Source of the DNA: Moraxella lacunata
GTDB lineage: Bacteria > Pseudomonadota > Gammaproteobacteria > Pseudomonadales > Moraxellaceae
Assembly: GCF_900453205.1 (NCBI RefSeq)
Contig: NZ_UGQU01000003.1
Location: 372,001-436,000, forward strand
Reading direction: 5' to 3'
Length of the DNA: 64,000 bases
Shown here: positions 38,891 through 46,994 of the stretch, piece by piece
Numbering within the stretch: the first letter of the stretch is position 1
Layout: every line of letters starts with the position of its first letter
Notes under the pieces: generated by a model
Database searches by the model: none
What the model was told of the DNA's origin: nothing
The model's input: only the letters and a program-made list of their open reading frames with translations
Position numbers and translations under genes: made by a program

Positions 38891-39041
38891 AGGTTTCCTT
38901 ATTGTAAGGGTTATGATGCTCGTGGCATTCTTTGGTTTGGGTATTGATTTGATTCAAGGTTTTGCATCTTGGGCATTTAATGGCAAAATTGCCTGTGCCA
39001 ATGGCTAAAAGTTTATCGCATTTTGTGCAACGCTGTTTCAT
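38847..39041 (-). CDS. com: Com-like zinc-ribbon translational regulator
   Basis: From the ATG at 39041 the 64-residue product begins MKQRCTKCDKLLAIGTGNFAIKCPRCKTLNQ in parts: CTKCDKLL and IKCPRCKTLNQIN. The two CxxC pairs match Mu Com, a small zinc-binding RNA-binding protein that opens a stem-loop in mom mRNA and allows its translation. As in Mu, the gene overlaps the start of the next gene, here a C5 methyltransferase rather than mom. The C terminus is longer and His/Asn-rich. An upstream in-frame ATG at 39080 would add 13 residues without support. Confidence 0.8.
   Translation of the reverse strand: MKQRCTKCDKLLAIGTGNFAIKCPRCKTLNQINTQTKECHEHHNPYNKETYECSKQSPTNPIHL
38881..38921 (-). promoter_or_regulatory. 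Translation-inhibitory stem-loop over the C5 methyltransferase start
   Basis: In the mRNA, GAGCATCAT pairs with ATGAATGCTC (one bulged A), which buries the ATG start codon. Inside it CCTTA pairs with TAAGG over three bases, which buries the AAGGA site. The layout parallels the inhibitory stem of Mu mom that Com relieves. Seen directly in the sequence; function is inferred. Confidence 0.68.
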
Positions 39042-39078
39042 TTTTTGCGTAATCCTATGGATTTTGTGGTAAAATAAC

Positions 39079-39162
39079 ACCGCTTAGCTAAGCAGGCGGT
39101 TCTTTGGGCTTACGCACTCAACCTGCGTGGCTGGTATGGCAATGCTCCAACATTGTCATACC
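39079..39162. other. Two hairpins between the endolysin and com
   Basis: GGTATGGCAATG and CATTGTCATACC (39133-39144, 39151-39162) pair with one mismatch. ACCGC and GCGGT (39079-39083, 39096-39100) enclose the palindrome GCTTAGCTAAGC. On the minus strand the second is followed by TTATTTT, so it may weakly terminate or pace transcription into com. The 39081-39199 gap has no gene. Confidence 0.6.
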
Positions 39163-39199
39163 GACCGTCTTTTTCTTTTATTGTGCAATTTAAGTCATT

Positions 39200-39721
39200 T
39201 TATTCTCCTTGTAAGCCTTGTAAGTACACGGTTTTGCCGTTTCGTTTGGTGGCGGTTAAGATTTGATTTCTTTGACCTTTACCGTCTTTTTTAAAGCCGA
39301 TATGTACCCACGCACCATCACCCCTTTCAGGAAACTCCAAAATTAGCTGGTCAAAGGCAATCAAGCCCTTGTTTCGCATTTGGATGATTTCTTTGGCAAA
39401 TGCCACAGATGTAAAGCCTGTGGCATCACAATCCGCCGCCAGTCCAAAGCGATGAGCGGAAGTCTTTGAACCGCCAACCAGTCTATTGACCTTTTTACTG
39501 CGAAAGCAAGAAGTGACGATAATGGCGATGGGTTTTTGGTATTTTTCATTCAGATAGGCACGGATTTTTTCAAGCTGATTAGCAGTATAAGTGATGTTGG
39601 CAAGGTCAGCTTGGCTTGGGGTATTACTCACGCCGTGCCGTCTCGCCGTCTCGCTACGGGTCAGCTCACGATAGCTAAAATGTGGTGTGATTTGGGTTGG
39701 GTAGTTACTTGGATTTGGCAT
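39200..39721 (-). CDS. Peptidase M15-type phage endolysin (D-Ala-D-Ala carboxypeptidase family)
   Basis: The 173-residue protein has the M15A zinc-site pattern: SGGxxxSAHRFGLAADCDA-like GGSKTSAHRFGLAADCD with the His and Asp ligands, and WVHIGF with the third ligand. It starts with FSYRELTRSETARRHG, typical of phage M15 endolysins. It would cut peptidoglycan peptides at lysis. AGGAG precedes the ATG at a good distance. No holin or Rz gene was recognised next to it, and its place near the phage right end differs from Mu, where lysis genes follow C. Confidence 0.85.
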   Translation of the reverse strand: MPNPSNYPTQITPHFSYRELTRSETARRHGVSNTPSQADLANITYTANQLEKIRAYLNEKYQKPIAIIVTSCFRSKKVNRLVGGSKTSAHRFGLAADCDATGFTSVAFAKEIIQMRNKGLIAFDQLILEFPERGDGAWVHIGFKKDGKGQRNQILTATKRNGKTVYLQGLQGE

Positions 39722-39747
39722 TGATTTCTCCTAAATAAAGTTAAAAA

Positions 39748-40203
39748 TTAGTTATCCAAAATGGATAAATGGCGGACAATCTCAGCAAGTTGGTTGGGGC
39801 TAAACCGAAAGCCTTGATTTGACCCAAAAATGGCGTTATAGCACCACTCAGAACAAAAGAATTTATCTGCGTTTTGTGGTAGTCCCACCACACAGCCCAA
39901 CGCCCCCAAAAGGTCATAACCTAAGCCGTGATTTTGTCGGTAATAACGGATAATTTGTTCGGGCGAAATGCCATCAAGAGCGATTAAGTCCCATTTGTCA
40001 GGATTTAAGGGCATGATTTTGGTGCGGACACCGCCTTCACGCACACTTGATGAATAGCATTGGTAACGACCGTCAGGCAAGGCAATGGCAATCTCAGTAT
40101 GGCTGTATTTGCCACGAGTAAAAAAGCGGGTAACGCCATCGCATAGGCGGTGAGCGAGCTTATCGCCACGCCCACGGTAACAGGCAAGATAGACTTTATT
40201 CAT
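39748..40203 (-). CDS. Permuted papain-like (NlpC/P60-type) amidase
   Basis: From the ATG at 40203 the product is about 151 residues. YSHTEIAI carries a conserved His and FFCSEWCYN a Cys, in the order expected for YiiX-like permuted NlpC/P60 hydrolases, which cleave amide or lipid links. The start is chosen because GGAGC precedes it and ATGAATAA overlaps the stop of the gene upstream by 8 bp, a translational coupling pattern also seen at gpJ-gpI. Possible roles are cell entry or lysis. A longer frame to 40308 overlaps the neighbour too far. Confidence 0.68.
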   Translation of the reverse strand: MNKVYLACYRGRGDKLAHRLCDGVTRFFTRGKYSHTEIAIALPDGRYQCYSSSVREGGVRTKIMPLNPDKWDLIALDGISPEQIIRYYRQNHGLGYDLLGALGCVVGLPQNADKFFCSEWCYNAIFGSNQGFRFSPNQLAEIVRHLSILDN

Positions 40204-40777
40204 TGATAGCTCCTTGTTCATAAATGGCTGTCCAACCCTTTGAATAATCGTATTCCAAGGGTTTTTCAGCTTGTAACATTGCCAAACGGTGCTTTTCAGC
40301 ATTGGCAAAGTCAGCTTGTTCGGACTGTAAAATCGTCATTGCAAGCTCAGTGATGAGTGGCTTGGTTAATCTGACAAAGCTGTTATCCATCGTTTTCCAC
40401 ATAAGCTCTGACGGTAGCTCAGGCAAAATCTGCAAGGCAAGGTACTGCGTGCGAGAGCTATCGTCCGTATGAAACCACTTTTTGACTGATTTGACATAAA
40501 CCCCGCCACGAGTGATGGTGTGGCGTTTTTGTTTGATGGCTTCCCAGATTTGCGATTGGTGCTGTTTTTTGATGGCTTCTAGGTCAATTTGCGCATCATT
40601 AAAAACAAATTTGCCATCAATAAAGCGGGTATCGCCTTTGTGATTTTGGCAATATCGACTATAATCGTCATCGCTCACAGCAATCAAATCATCTACATCG
40701 ATGTCGTATAGAAATAACAGCTCACCGTCAATCAGCTCAAAACGCCCGTCATCATCAATCAAGTGTATGTAATACAT
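40196..40777 (-). CDS. DUF4376-like protein, probable tail fibre assembly partner
   Basis: The 193-residue product is encoded directly after the tail fibre gene, overlapping its stop by one base. The central part, IWEAIKQKRHTITRGGVYV followed by a KWFHTDDSSRTQYLAL-like stretch, matches the DUF4376 pattern found in proteins next to phage tail fibres, many of which act as fibre chaperones or distal fibre parts. The N-terminal 60 residues are acidic. Assignment rests on motif and place. Confidence 0.7.
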   Translation of the reverse strand: MYYIHLIDDDGRFELIDGELLFLYDIDVDDLIAVSDDDYSRYCQNHKGDTRFIDGKFVFNDAQIDLEAIKKQHQSQIWEAIKQKRHTITRGGVYVKSVKKWFHTDDSSRTQYLALQILPELPSELMWKTMDNSFVRLTKPLITELAMTILQSEQADFANAEKHRLAMLQAEKPLEYDYSKGWTAIYEQGAINE

Positions 40778-42948
40778 TAATAACCCTCCACAATCACAAA
40801 TAAATCAATATGTTCAGATGCACCGCCGTGCATTCTTGATAGATTTAGCCAAACATTGCTTTTGTCAATGCCTTGATTGCGAAATGCCCAAGCCACTTCG
40901 TGTTCGGCTGCTTCTGATGAAAATTGAGCTGATGAAGCAATGTCGCTACTTCGCATTGTTTGAGCTTGTACAGATAGGACTTTGTTTGGCATAGCCGTCC
41001 ATAAAGCAATTGGGATTTTATAGTTGGCAATATCGTGATTTTGATAGCCTACCGCATTATCATCTCGCCCAAACCACCAATCCCTAAAATGTTTCAAGTG
41101 AAAATATTGTCTAATTAAGCCATCAGCGGACACCACCACTTGACCTGTCATCTCTATGGTATTGGTTGTGCCACCCAATGCTGTTGCTGTGCCGTTTATG
41201 GTGCGATTGAAGTCTCGTACAGTTGCCTTGGTTAATGTAGTCGCCATACTCACATTCCCCGACCCATCAAAATTGACATTGCCAGTGACAGCTCCTGTTA
41301 AGGCGATGTTGCGAGCCGTTTGTAGCTTGGTTGCCGTGGGCGAGTTACTATCACGAGTAACAATAAGCTTACCAGCAGTATCTGATGATACGCTGATGCC
41401 GTTCGTGCCTGTGATTTGTGTACTTGAGCCGACCGATGCCGTACTGCCCACGCCAGATGCCACGATGTTTAGGAATGTATTGGTGTTCGTGGTGGCGGTG
41501 TTTGCCGTGCCTATAGCGGTGGTGGCGGTAACCAGTCCGTGCGTTTGGGTCAGACCTGCTGTTACACGACCCTTAGCGTCCACCGTTACTGAATTATAAG
41601 AGCCCGCGGTTACGCCAGAGTTGGCAAGGGTCAGAGCGATACTGGCATTAGCCGAGCCGTCAAAATTGGCTTGCCCTGTGCCATCTCCAGTCAGGGCAAT
41701 TTGGCGAGCGGTGGCAAGTTTGGTGGCGGTAGCGACATTGCTTGATGTGTAAGCTAAATTGTTGGGTTTGCCACGGATGCTCTCCCAGTCAGCACCATCT
41801 ATACGCACCCACGGCAACCATTCTTCACTACCTGCGGATACTTGCGAGGATAGCCACATTTCTGTTGAATAGGCACAGATAGCCAGTTGATGCACCCATG
41901 TTTTGCTTGAGCCACCCATGCTAAAAAGTTTGTAGGCACGCGTATCTGGCAGGTTTACCCCACCACCTGCCAGTGCATACACTCCATCATCTTTAATGGT
42001 ACGTACATCTGTACCACGAGCGAGTGTTGAGACACGAACTTTTTCATCAAGCTCACTTTTGAGTACCTTACCCTGATTTGCGGTTAAAGCCTGATTGGTG
42101 GCGGTGCTTGTCAAGGTGTCATTAAGCTGGACAATGCCCTGCGTAGTTGTGCTAGCACTTGGTACGCCTGTAATCTGGCTCCAAGCGTGCGTATGGCTTG
42201 ATGGCGTAAAAGCACTAGGCTTACCATCAATCTCATTCCAGTTGTGGCGATGGTCGGCAGGGGCTTTGGTATTATCAGTGATTGCGATGTTTTGCGTACC
42301 GTCAAATGCCACGCCGTTGATGGTGCGTGGGGTTTGTAGCTTGGTTGCCGTTGGCGAGTTACTATCACGAGCAACAATGAGTTTACCTGCCGTATCACTT
42401 GATACCGTAATACCGTTCGTGCCTGTAATTTGTGTGCTTGACCCAACAGATGCTGTCTGACCCACGCCACTTGCTACGATGTTTAAGAATGTGTTGCCGT
42501 TCGTGGTGGCGGTATTTGCCGTGCCTTGGGCGGTGGTGGCGGTAACAAGTCCGTGCGTTTGGGTCAGACCTGCTGTTACACGACCCTTAGCGTCCACCGT
42601 TACTGAATTATAAGAGCCTGCGGTTACGCCAGTATTTGCCAAAGTCATCGCACCTGTGGCGTTTTGTGAGCCGTCAAAATTCACACTCCACGAGCCGTCC
42701 CCTGTCATTGCAATATTGCGAGCGGTAGCCAGTTTGGTGGCAGATACCGCATTCTCAGTTTTGCCAAGTTTGCCACTATTGACCGCTCCAATCTGCCTTG
42801 CCAGCTCATTTTTTAACCACAGAGTACGATTGGCAAGCTGTCTTGGAGCTCTATTGTCAATACCGTTTTCACCGCCCATCACGGGGTCGGAAGTTTCAAG
42901 CTGATAAATACCAGCTTCCCAAGTGGGTGTTTCTTGCAAGTTTGCCAT
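40777..42948 (-). CDS. Tail fibre protein with internal duplication
   Basis: The 723-residue protein starts with the conserved fibre N terminus WEAGIYQLETSDPVMGGENGIDNRAPRQLANRT, cited in part as YQLETSDPVMGG and NRAPRQLANRTLWL, which attaches to the baseplate. The shaft is low-complexity Thr/Ala/Gly/Asn with HxH-containing repeats (HRHNWNEIDGKP, HTHAWSQITGVP). A block of about 150 residues occurs twice, 338 residues apart (1014 bp in DNA), nearly identical. The C-terminal 130 residues are unlike the rest and are the likely receptor-binding tip. Confidence 0.9.
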   Translation of the reverse strand: MANLQETPTWEAGIYQLETSDPVMGGENGIDNRAPRQLANRTLWLKNELARQIGAVNSGKLGKTENAVSATKLATARNIAMTGDGSWSVNFDGSQNATGAMTLANTGVTAGSYNSVTVDAKGRVTAGLTQTHGLVTATTAQGTANTATTNGNTFLNIVASGVGQTASVGSSTQITGTNGITVSSDTAGKLIVARDSNSPTATKLQTPRTINGVAFDGTQNIAITDNTKAPADHRHNWNEIDGKPSAFTPSSHTHAWSQITGVPSASTTTQGIVQLNDTLTSTATNQALTANQGKVLKSELDEKVRVSTLARGTDVRTIKDDGVYALAGGGVNLPDTRAYKLFSMGGSSKTWVHQLAICAYSTEMWLSSQVSAGSEEWLPWVRIDGADWESIRGKPNNLAYTSSNVATATKLATARQIALTGDGTGQANFDGSANASIALTLANSGVTAGSYNSVTVDAKGRVTAGLTQTHGLVTATTAIGTANTATTNTNTFLNIVASGVGSTASVGSSTQITGTNGISVSSDTAGKLIVTRDSNSPTATKLQTARNIALTGAVTGNVNFDGSGNVSMATTLTKATVRDFNRTINGTATALGGTTNTIEMTGQVVVSADGLIRQYFHLKHFRDWWFGRDDNAVGYQNHDIANYKIPIALWTAMPNKVLSVQAQTMRSSDIASSAQFSSEAAEHEVAWAFRNQGIDKSNVWLNLSRMHGGASEHIDLFVIVEGY

Positions 42949-42975
42949 AATCTTTTCCTTACAAATTAAAGTCAG

Positions 42976-43557
42976 TTAAGCCGTGCCACGAGTGTATCTG
43001 CCATCTCGGGTAATTTTGCCATTATGCCGAATGCTTGCCTGTGTAAAGTCAAGGGCGGACAAGATACATCTGGCAGGGGCAAAGGCGGACAAAGTCTTTC
43101 TAAGTAGGTTCGCCTGTTCAATCGTGATAGGTTCGTGAATGATGATGCGGTAATACGCCCAGCGGTCAGAATGTCCGTAGTTATAGACACCGTCTCGCCT
43201 TGTAATCTCACCATTGTGTCGTTTACCACCAAAACCTTCTTCAAGCGTGGCATTGCCAAAGCCAAGCCGTCTGACAATCTCTTTGACTGCCCACGGTGTG
43301 CCTTTATAACGATGTAGGTCATACGCCCCTTTGATGAGATTTCGCCTTGCTTCATCGCTCTCGGCAAGCCAATAGCCATCCACTCCCGCCACGCTCATAC
43401 TGTCCGCCAAAATGGGTAAATGCTCACTATCCACCAAATCAATCAAGCGAATGAGTAGCTTATCTATTGGCAAATCATCAAGGGCAAGTCCTAAATCCGC
43501 CAAAGCGGTAAAGGTTTGCTCTTTGGCAATCACATCGGCATAAATGAGCTTATCCAT
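42976..43557 (-). CDS. Phage tail protein I (P2 gpI family)
   Basis: The protein matches P2 gpI: LPILADSMSVAGVDGYWLAESDEARRNLIKGAYDLHRYKGTPWAVKEIVRRLGF is recognisable in parts (ADSMSVAGVDGYWLAE, YDLHRYKGTPWAV). It joins fibre to baseplate wedge. The start at 43557 is preferred over 43572 because ATGGATAA then overlaps the stop of the upstream gpJ gene by eight bases and GGGG lies nine bases upstream. The C-terminal half carries repeated GEITRRDG/GKITRDGRY motifs. Confidence 0.88.
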   Translation of the reverse strand: MDKLIYADVIAKEQTFTALADLGLALDDLPIDKLLIRLIDLVDSEHLPILADSMSVAGVDGYWLAESDEARRNLIKGAYDLHRYKGTPWAVKEIVRRLGFGNATLEEGFGGKRHNGEITRRDGVYNYGHSDRWAYYRIIIHEPITIEQANLLRKTLSAFAPARCILSALDFTQASIRHNGKITRDGRYTRGTA

Positions 43558-44689
43558 CGGTTTGCCCCACAATGCTAATATTGATAGTCTTACAAATGGC
43601 GACCGTATCGTCAGGGATGTTTATGAGGCTTGGACTAATGAGTTTGACATCATAAACGCCTGCCACTTGTAAAGTTTTGGCAAGGTTTAAGGGAACAACA
43701 TCTTGCCCAAGTTTGCTTTCTGTCTCTTTTTGATAAACATTAAAAGCACTTTTGGCATTTGCTAAGACTTCATCAGCATTTGCCCCTGTAAAGGTGGTCA
43801 GCTCTGCGTTGAGCGTAAAATTAACCACTTTGGCACTATTGACCGTGACTGTATCGCATAGGGGGCGTACCTTTTCATCATTCAAAGCTTTATTCACTTC
43901 ACGAATTAGCGTATCGGAGACTGGCATTGTCTTGCCAAGCAAATACACCGCCACTGTACCGCCAATAGGCTGTCCTGTTCGGTCTATGGCATTGCCTACA
44001 TAGACATCAATAATCTCCTGACTAACTGAGCGGGCAAAATAGGCATACGCCCCTTTTGAGCCTGCATTACTAAACCGCTCAAAGGCAAGCATAATCCGCT
44101 CACGGTAGCTGTCGTCATTTTCCACATCTGCCCCATTTTGGCTGATGGTGGTGTTTTTGGCGGACACGCTGATGGTAGGGTGTGGACGGCTTTTTAGCGC
44201 ATTGATTTGCCCTACGGCATAGCCATTGCCCACCATGCCTGTTTGAGTGCAGATAGCAGACAAGGTAATTCTTGGCGCGCTTTGGGTCAGCTGTCCGCTC
44301 TGTACGGTGGCGAAGGCGACATTGCCTGCCAAGACTTCTGTACCCTTGTCAATGGTAATGGTCACATTACCAATCTCATCAGGCTTTACACTAAATTCAA
44401 TCAAGGTATCAGCTGGCTGTGCCGTTAAGCGATTTGTGCCAAAGTCCGCCCCAGCGACATCAAGCATTAAGCCTGTGGCATAGGGAATGTGCTGTTGGCG
44501 GTAGGCTTCGTTGAGCTGTTTTCGTAGTAATAATTCACGATAAGCAAAGGTGTTAATAAGCAAGCGTTCAATATGAGCAGGTTGTAAGACTTTGCCTGCA
44601 CGAGCTTCATAATCTTTGATAGTTTCGCTTAAAATCGTGGCAATGTCATCGTCCACGATTTTTAGGTTTTCTCGTTTTGGTAATGCCAC
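43550..44689 (-). CDS. Baseplate wedge protein J (Mu gp47/P2 gpJ family)
   Basis: The 379-residue product has the gpJ hallmarks: an N-terminal DYEARAGKVLQPAHIERLLINTFAYRELL segment (in part, AHIERLLINTFAYRELL), the central DDSYRERIMLAFERFSNAGSKGAYAYFA, and VYLLGKTMPVSDTLIREVNKALN. It forms the baseplate wedge of the contractile tail. Position between gpW/gp25 and gpI is canonical for Mu and P2. No anomalies are seen. Confidence 0.92.
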   Translation of the reverse strand: MALPKRENLKIVDDDIATILSETIKDYEARAGKVLQPAHIERLLINTFAYRELLLRKQLNEAYRQQHIPYATGLMLDVAGADFGTNRLTAQPADTLIEFSVKPDEIGNVTITIDKGTEVLAGNVAFATVQSGQLTQSAPRITLSAICTQTGMVGNGYAVGQINALKSRPHPTISVSAKNTTISQNGADVENDDSYRERIMLAFERFSNAGSKGAYAYFARSVSQEIIDVYVGNAIDRTGQPIGGTVAVYLLGKTMPVSDTLIREVNKALNDEKVRPLCDTVTVNSAKVVNFTLNAELTTFTGANADEVLANAKSAFNVYQKETESKLGQDVVPLNLAKTLQVAGVYDVKLISPSLINIPDDTVAICKTINISIVGQTDG

Positions 44690-44728
44690 GCCTTGCCCCT
44701 ATGCTCTTATGTTTATCAAATCTGTGTC

Positions 44729-45079
44729 TTAAAGTATAAATTCGCTTTTATAAATCTCGCCTTTGACACTGTCCGCCACTTGCCAATCAATCATCATTGT
44801 TAAATGCGGTGCTTGCCCCATAAAACAAATGTCTTTAATCACGGCTCGTCTTTCCCAAGTTTGAATTGCCAAATGAATTTCACGCACCACATTAGGGATT
44901 AAAATGTCAGTCGGTGCGTCCAGATAATCCAAATGAGCCGAGCCAAAGGTTGGTCGCAAGACATCAGAGCCTTTTTTGGTGGTCAAAATAATCTCAATAC
45001 AGCGATGAATATCATCAATATCCGTGATTGCCGTGCTGTTAGATGATAATTGCCAATGGCGGTGGTTGGTGGCTGTCAT
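44729..45079 (-). CDS. Baseplate protein, GPW/gp25 family (Mu gp46)
   Basis: From the ATG at 45079 the product has 116 residues: the gp25-like fold is shown by DIDDIHRCIEIILTTKKGSDVLRPTFGSAHLDYLDAP (in part IEIILTTKKGSDVLRP and GSAHLDYLDAP). It is a wedge component. The longer open frame to 45208 would run through the promoter-terminator element and the upstream gene end, so it is not used. The short leader starts at the late promoter at 45121-45170. Confidence 0.9.
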   Translation of the reverse strand: MTATNHRHWQLSSNSTAITDIDDIHRCIEIILTTKKGSDVLRPTFGSAHLDYLDAPTDILIPNVVREIHLAIQTWERRAVIKDICFMGQAPHLTMMIDWQVADSVKGEIYKSEFIL

Positions 45080-45096
45080 TTTGAGACCTACAAAAA

Positions 45097-45123
45097 AATA
45101 CACCCAAAGTGATTGGGTGTATT
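45097..45123 (-). terminator. Terminator hairpin overlapping the -10 of the gp46 late promoter
   Basis: On the minus strand AATACACCCAA pairs with TTGGGTGTATT over five bases and a T-run follows. The left arm starts within the promoter -10 TACAAT, so transcripts from upstream form the hairpin while those starting here lack most of the left arm. Confidence 0.7.
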
Positions 45124-45170
45124 GTAGGGGGTTTTGGAATTTGGGTCTTTTAAAGGGTTTTAAGAAAAAT
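45121..45170 (-). promoter_or_regulatory. Predicted late promoter, copy 3 (gpW/gp25-gpJ-gpI-fibre)
   Basis: On the minus strand CTTAAAACCCTTTAAAAG then ACC (45170-45144) is followed after exactly 17 bp by TACAAT (45126-45121). The same 27-bp sequence and spacing occur at 51371-51420 and 58487-58536. The direct repeat of TTTAA-type half-sites 10 bp apart suits an activator bound next to a weak -35. Confidence 0.7.
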
Positions 45171-45716
45171 CTAAGGTGTACCCGTTCGGCTGTTGCCACC
45201 AGCGACACCGCCGTGCGTGTGCGATTTTAGGCTGACCCCACCGCCCACCACATCTATGCTTGCGGTCAATTTGCCTTGTACCTGCACATTGCCTGTCATG
45301 ACGGTACTTGGGGTGTCAAGCGTTACTTTCTTTGCAGATTTTATCAGTACATCGCCACTCGTTTCTACGATGATTTGTCCGTTTTGGCGGTTGTGGCTAA
45401 TGACGGTGTCATTACTAAATCGCTTGACCCACAGCTCGCCATTGCTGGTTGGTGTGGTATCTTTGTCATTATAAATCACGCCAAGTACCACACCGCCATC
45501 GCCACCCGCATTCATCAAGCACACAGCGGTTGCCCCCACATCGGGCAAGGCGTAGAACTGATTGCCACCTGCTCCCATTGTGATGACAGGGAGCCAGTCG
45601 CTCTGCATATTTTCCAAGGCATTGAAAGTTACTTTCACTTTGTGGCTTTTTGGGTTAATTTCACTCACTTCGCCAAATTGGAGCGTGGCGGATAGGTTGT
45701 TATGAGCGTAATTCAT
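45171..45716 (-). CDS. Baseplate spike protein V (Mu gp45/P2 gpV)
   Basis: The 181-residue spike has an OB-like N-terminal domain (VKVTFNALENMQSDWLPVIT, in part VKVTFNALENMQSDWLP), a beta-helical stalk and the tip motif HTHGGV. The His pair of HxH in P2 gpV binds iron at the membrane-piercing apex. GNSRTGTP ends the protein. The gene overlaps the upstream gpD-like gene by 17 bp. Confidence 0.92.
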   Translation of the reverse strand: MNYAHNNLSATLQFGEVSEINPKSHKVKVTFNALENMQSDWLPVITMGAGGNQFYALPDVGATAVCLMNAGGDGGVVLGVIYNDKDTTPTSNGELWVKRFSNDTVISHNRQNGQIIVETSGDVLIKSAKKVTLDTPSTVMTGNVQVQGKLTASIDVVGGGVSLKSHTHGGVAGGNSRTGTP

Positions 45717-46779
45717 TGGAGTTTTCCTGCGTTTCGTTGTCTTTTGGGTCGCTCATTCTTGGGTCAATGTATTCAAGCATTTTAATCTCAATCGTGGTTA
45801 AAAAACCTTGGTTATTTAGGGTATGGCGAGCTTGTTTCACCAAATACTTACCGCTAAATTTACCAAAGTCTTGCACTAAAATCGCCTGTCCAGCAACAAG
45901 CATTGCGTTTCCCACCAGTTCAATTTCCCCTGCGATTTGCTCGTCCGCTTGGTTTTGGGCGTGGGCATTTGCCATTGCTTGTGCTTCGCCGTCGGTGGCA
46001 TTGTTGGGGGCGGTGATTTTTAGGGTGTCGGTGGCGGTAGGTTTTGCCCCTTTTCTTTTGGGTTTGGGCTTGGCGGTTTTGGTAATGGTTTCTTTCTTTT
46101 GGGTGTTGTAGGTGGAAACCTGTACTTCACTTGGTGTGTCTTTGATGACATCACGAAAACGCACATCAATGACCGAAGTTTTGTCCAGCACCGCCACCGC
46201 TTCATTTTTGCCCAGCTTTTCATTGTCGTAAAAAACCAAAGTCTTATCCACAATCTTAAAGCTATGCCCATAAGTCTTGGCAAGGCGGGTCAAAAACTCC
46301 ACATCTCGCTCTTGATACTGGGTTACGGTGGTGATTTTAATGTCTCTGATTTGCCCAGTTACGGACAGATTTAAGCGTTTTGCCACCGTGCGGACAATGT
46401 CGGCAAGGGTGGTGTCTTTATAGACTTTGGCTTGATTGGTGCGGTTTGCCTTGCTAATGCCTGTCGAGAGTGCCTTTAACACCACCACAGACGGTGGATA
46501 GCGGTACTCAATCTCACTAATCTCAAATCGCCCCAATGCCACAAGCTCGCCTGTATCATCAGCCAGCGACAGCTCCACACCATCGCCATTGTCAGGATAC
46601 CAATCATACAGCCAGTCGCCATTCACATCTTCAAGTGTTAAAGCAATCTCGTCCGATTGGTCTGACAAATAGTCAGTATAAGTGATTTCCAAAAGATAAG
46701 GCGTGATGGCGTTTGTGATGTCTTTTTGCTCATAGATGACAGCAAATTTGGGCTTGTCTGTATTTTGTATCATTGTCAA
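45700..46779 (-). CDS. Tail hub protein D (Mu gp44/P2 gpD family)
   Basis: The 359-residue hub has YSDEIALTLED-like DQSDEIALTLEDVNGDWLYDWYPDNGDGVELSL (in part SDEIALTLEDVNGDW), AKRLNLSVTGQIRDI and TQYQERDVEFLTRLAKTYGHSFKI, typical of the phage late control gene D family, which form the hub at the tail tip. An inserted Lys-rich stretch with KPKPKRKGAKP interrupts the third domain and is often variable. It overlaps gpX by four bases. Confidence 0.9.
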   Translation of the reverse strand: MTMIQNTDKPKFAVIYEQKDITNAITPYLLEITYTDYLSDQSDEIALTLEDVNGDWLYDWYPDNGDGVELSLADDTGELVALGRFEISEIEYRYPPSVVVLKALSTGISKANRTNQAKVYKDTTLADIVRTVAKRLNLSVTGQIRDIKITTVTQYQERDVEFLTRLAKTYGHSFKIVDKTLVFYDNEKLGKNEAVAVLDKTSVIDVRFRDVIKDTPSEVQVSTYNTQKKETITKTAKPKPKRKGAKPTATDTLKITAPNNATDGEAQAMANAHAQNQADEQIAGEIELVGNAMLVAGQAILVQDFGKFSGKYLVKQARHTLNNQGFLTTIEIKMLEYIDPRMSDPKDNETQENSNELRS

Positions 46780-46994
46780 TCTCTAAACCAAGGGGGTAGA
46801 TTGGTGTTTTTGGCTTGTGATTTTTGGATAATCGGCACAAGCACGGTCGTGCCTGCGGTCAAGGTCTCAGATAGGGCAAGCTGTGGATTGGCGTCCATAA
46901 TCCGCCCAATCTCATCCACCGTGCCATAATAGCGATGGGCGATTAAGTCAAAGCGGTCGTGTTCATTGCAGGTGTGGATTAATACGCTACTCAT
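46776..46994 (-). CDS. Tail protein X (P2 gpX, LysM-like)
   Basis: The 72-residue protein has the gpX/LysM-like pattern: DRFDLIAHRYYGTVDEIGRIMDANPQL (in part DLIAHRYYGTVDEIGRI) and LTAGTTVLVPI. It helps assemble the tail tip. Start ATG overlaps the stop of the upstream gpU-like gene by four bases, a compact late-operon arrangement. Confidence 0.9.
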   Translation of the reverse strand: MSSVLIHTCNEHDRFDLIAHRYYGTVDEIGRIMDANPQLALSETLTAGTTVLVPIIQKSQAKNTNLPPWFRD

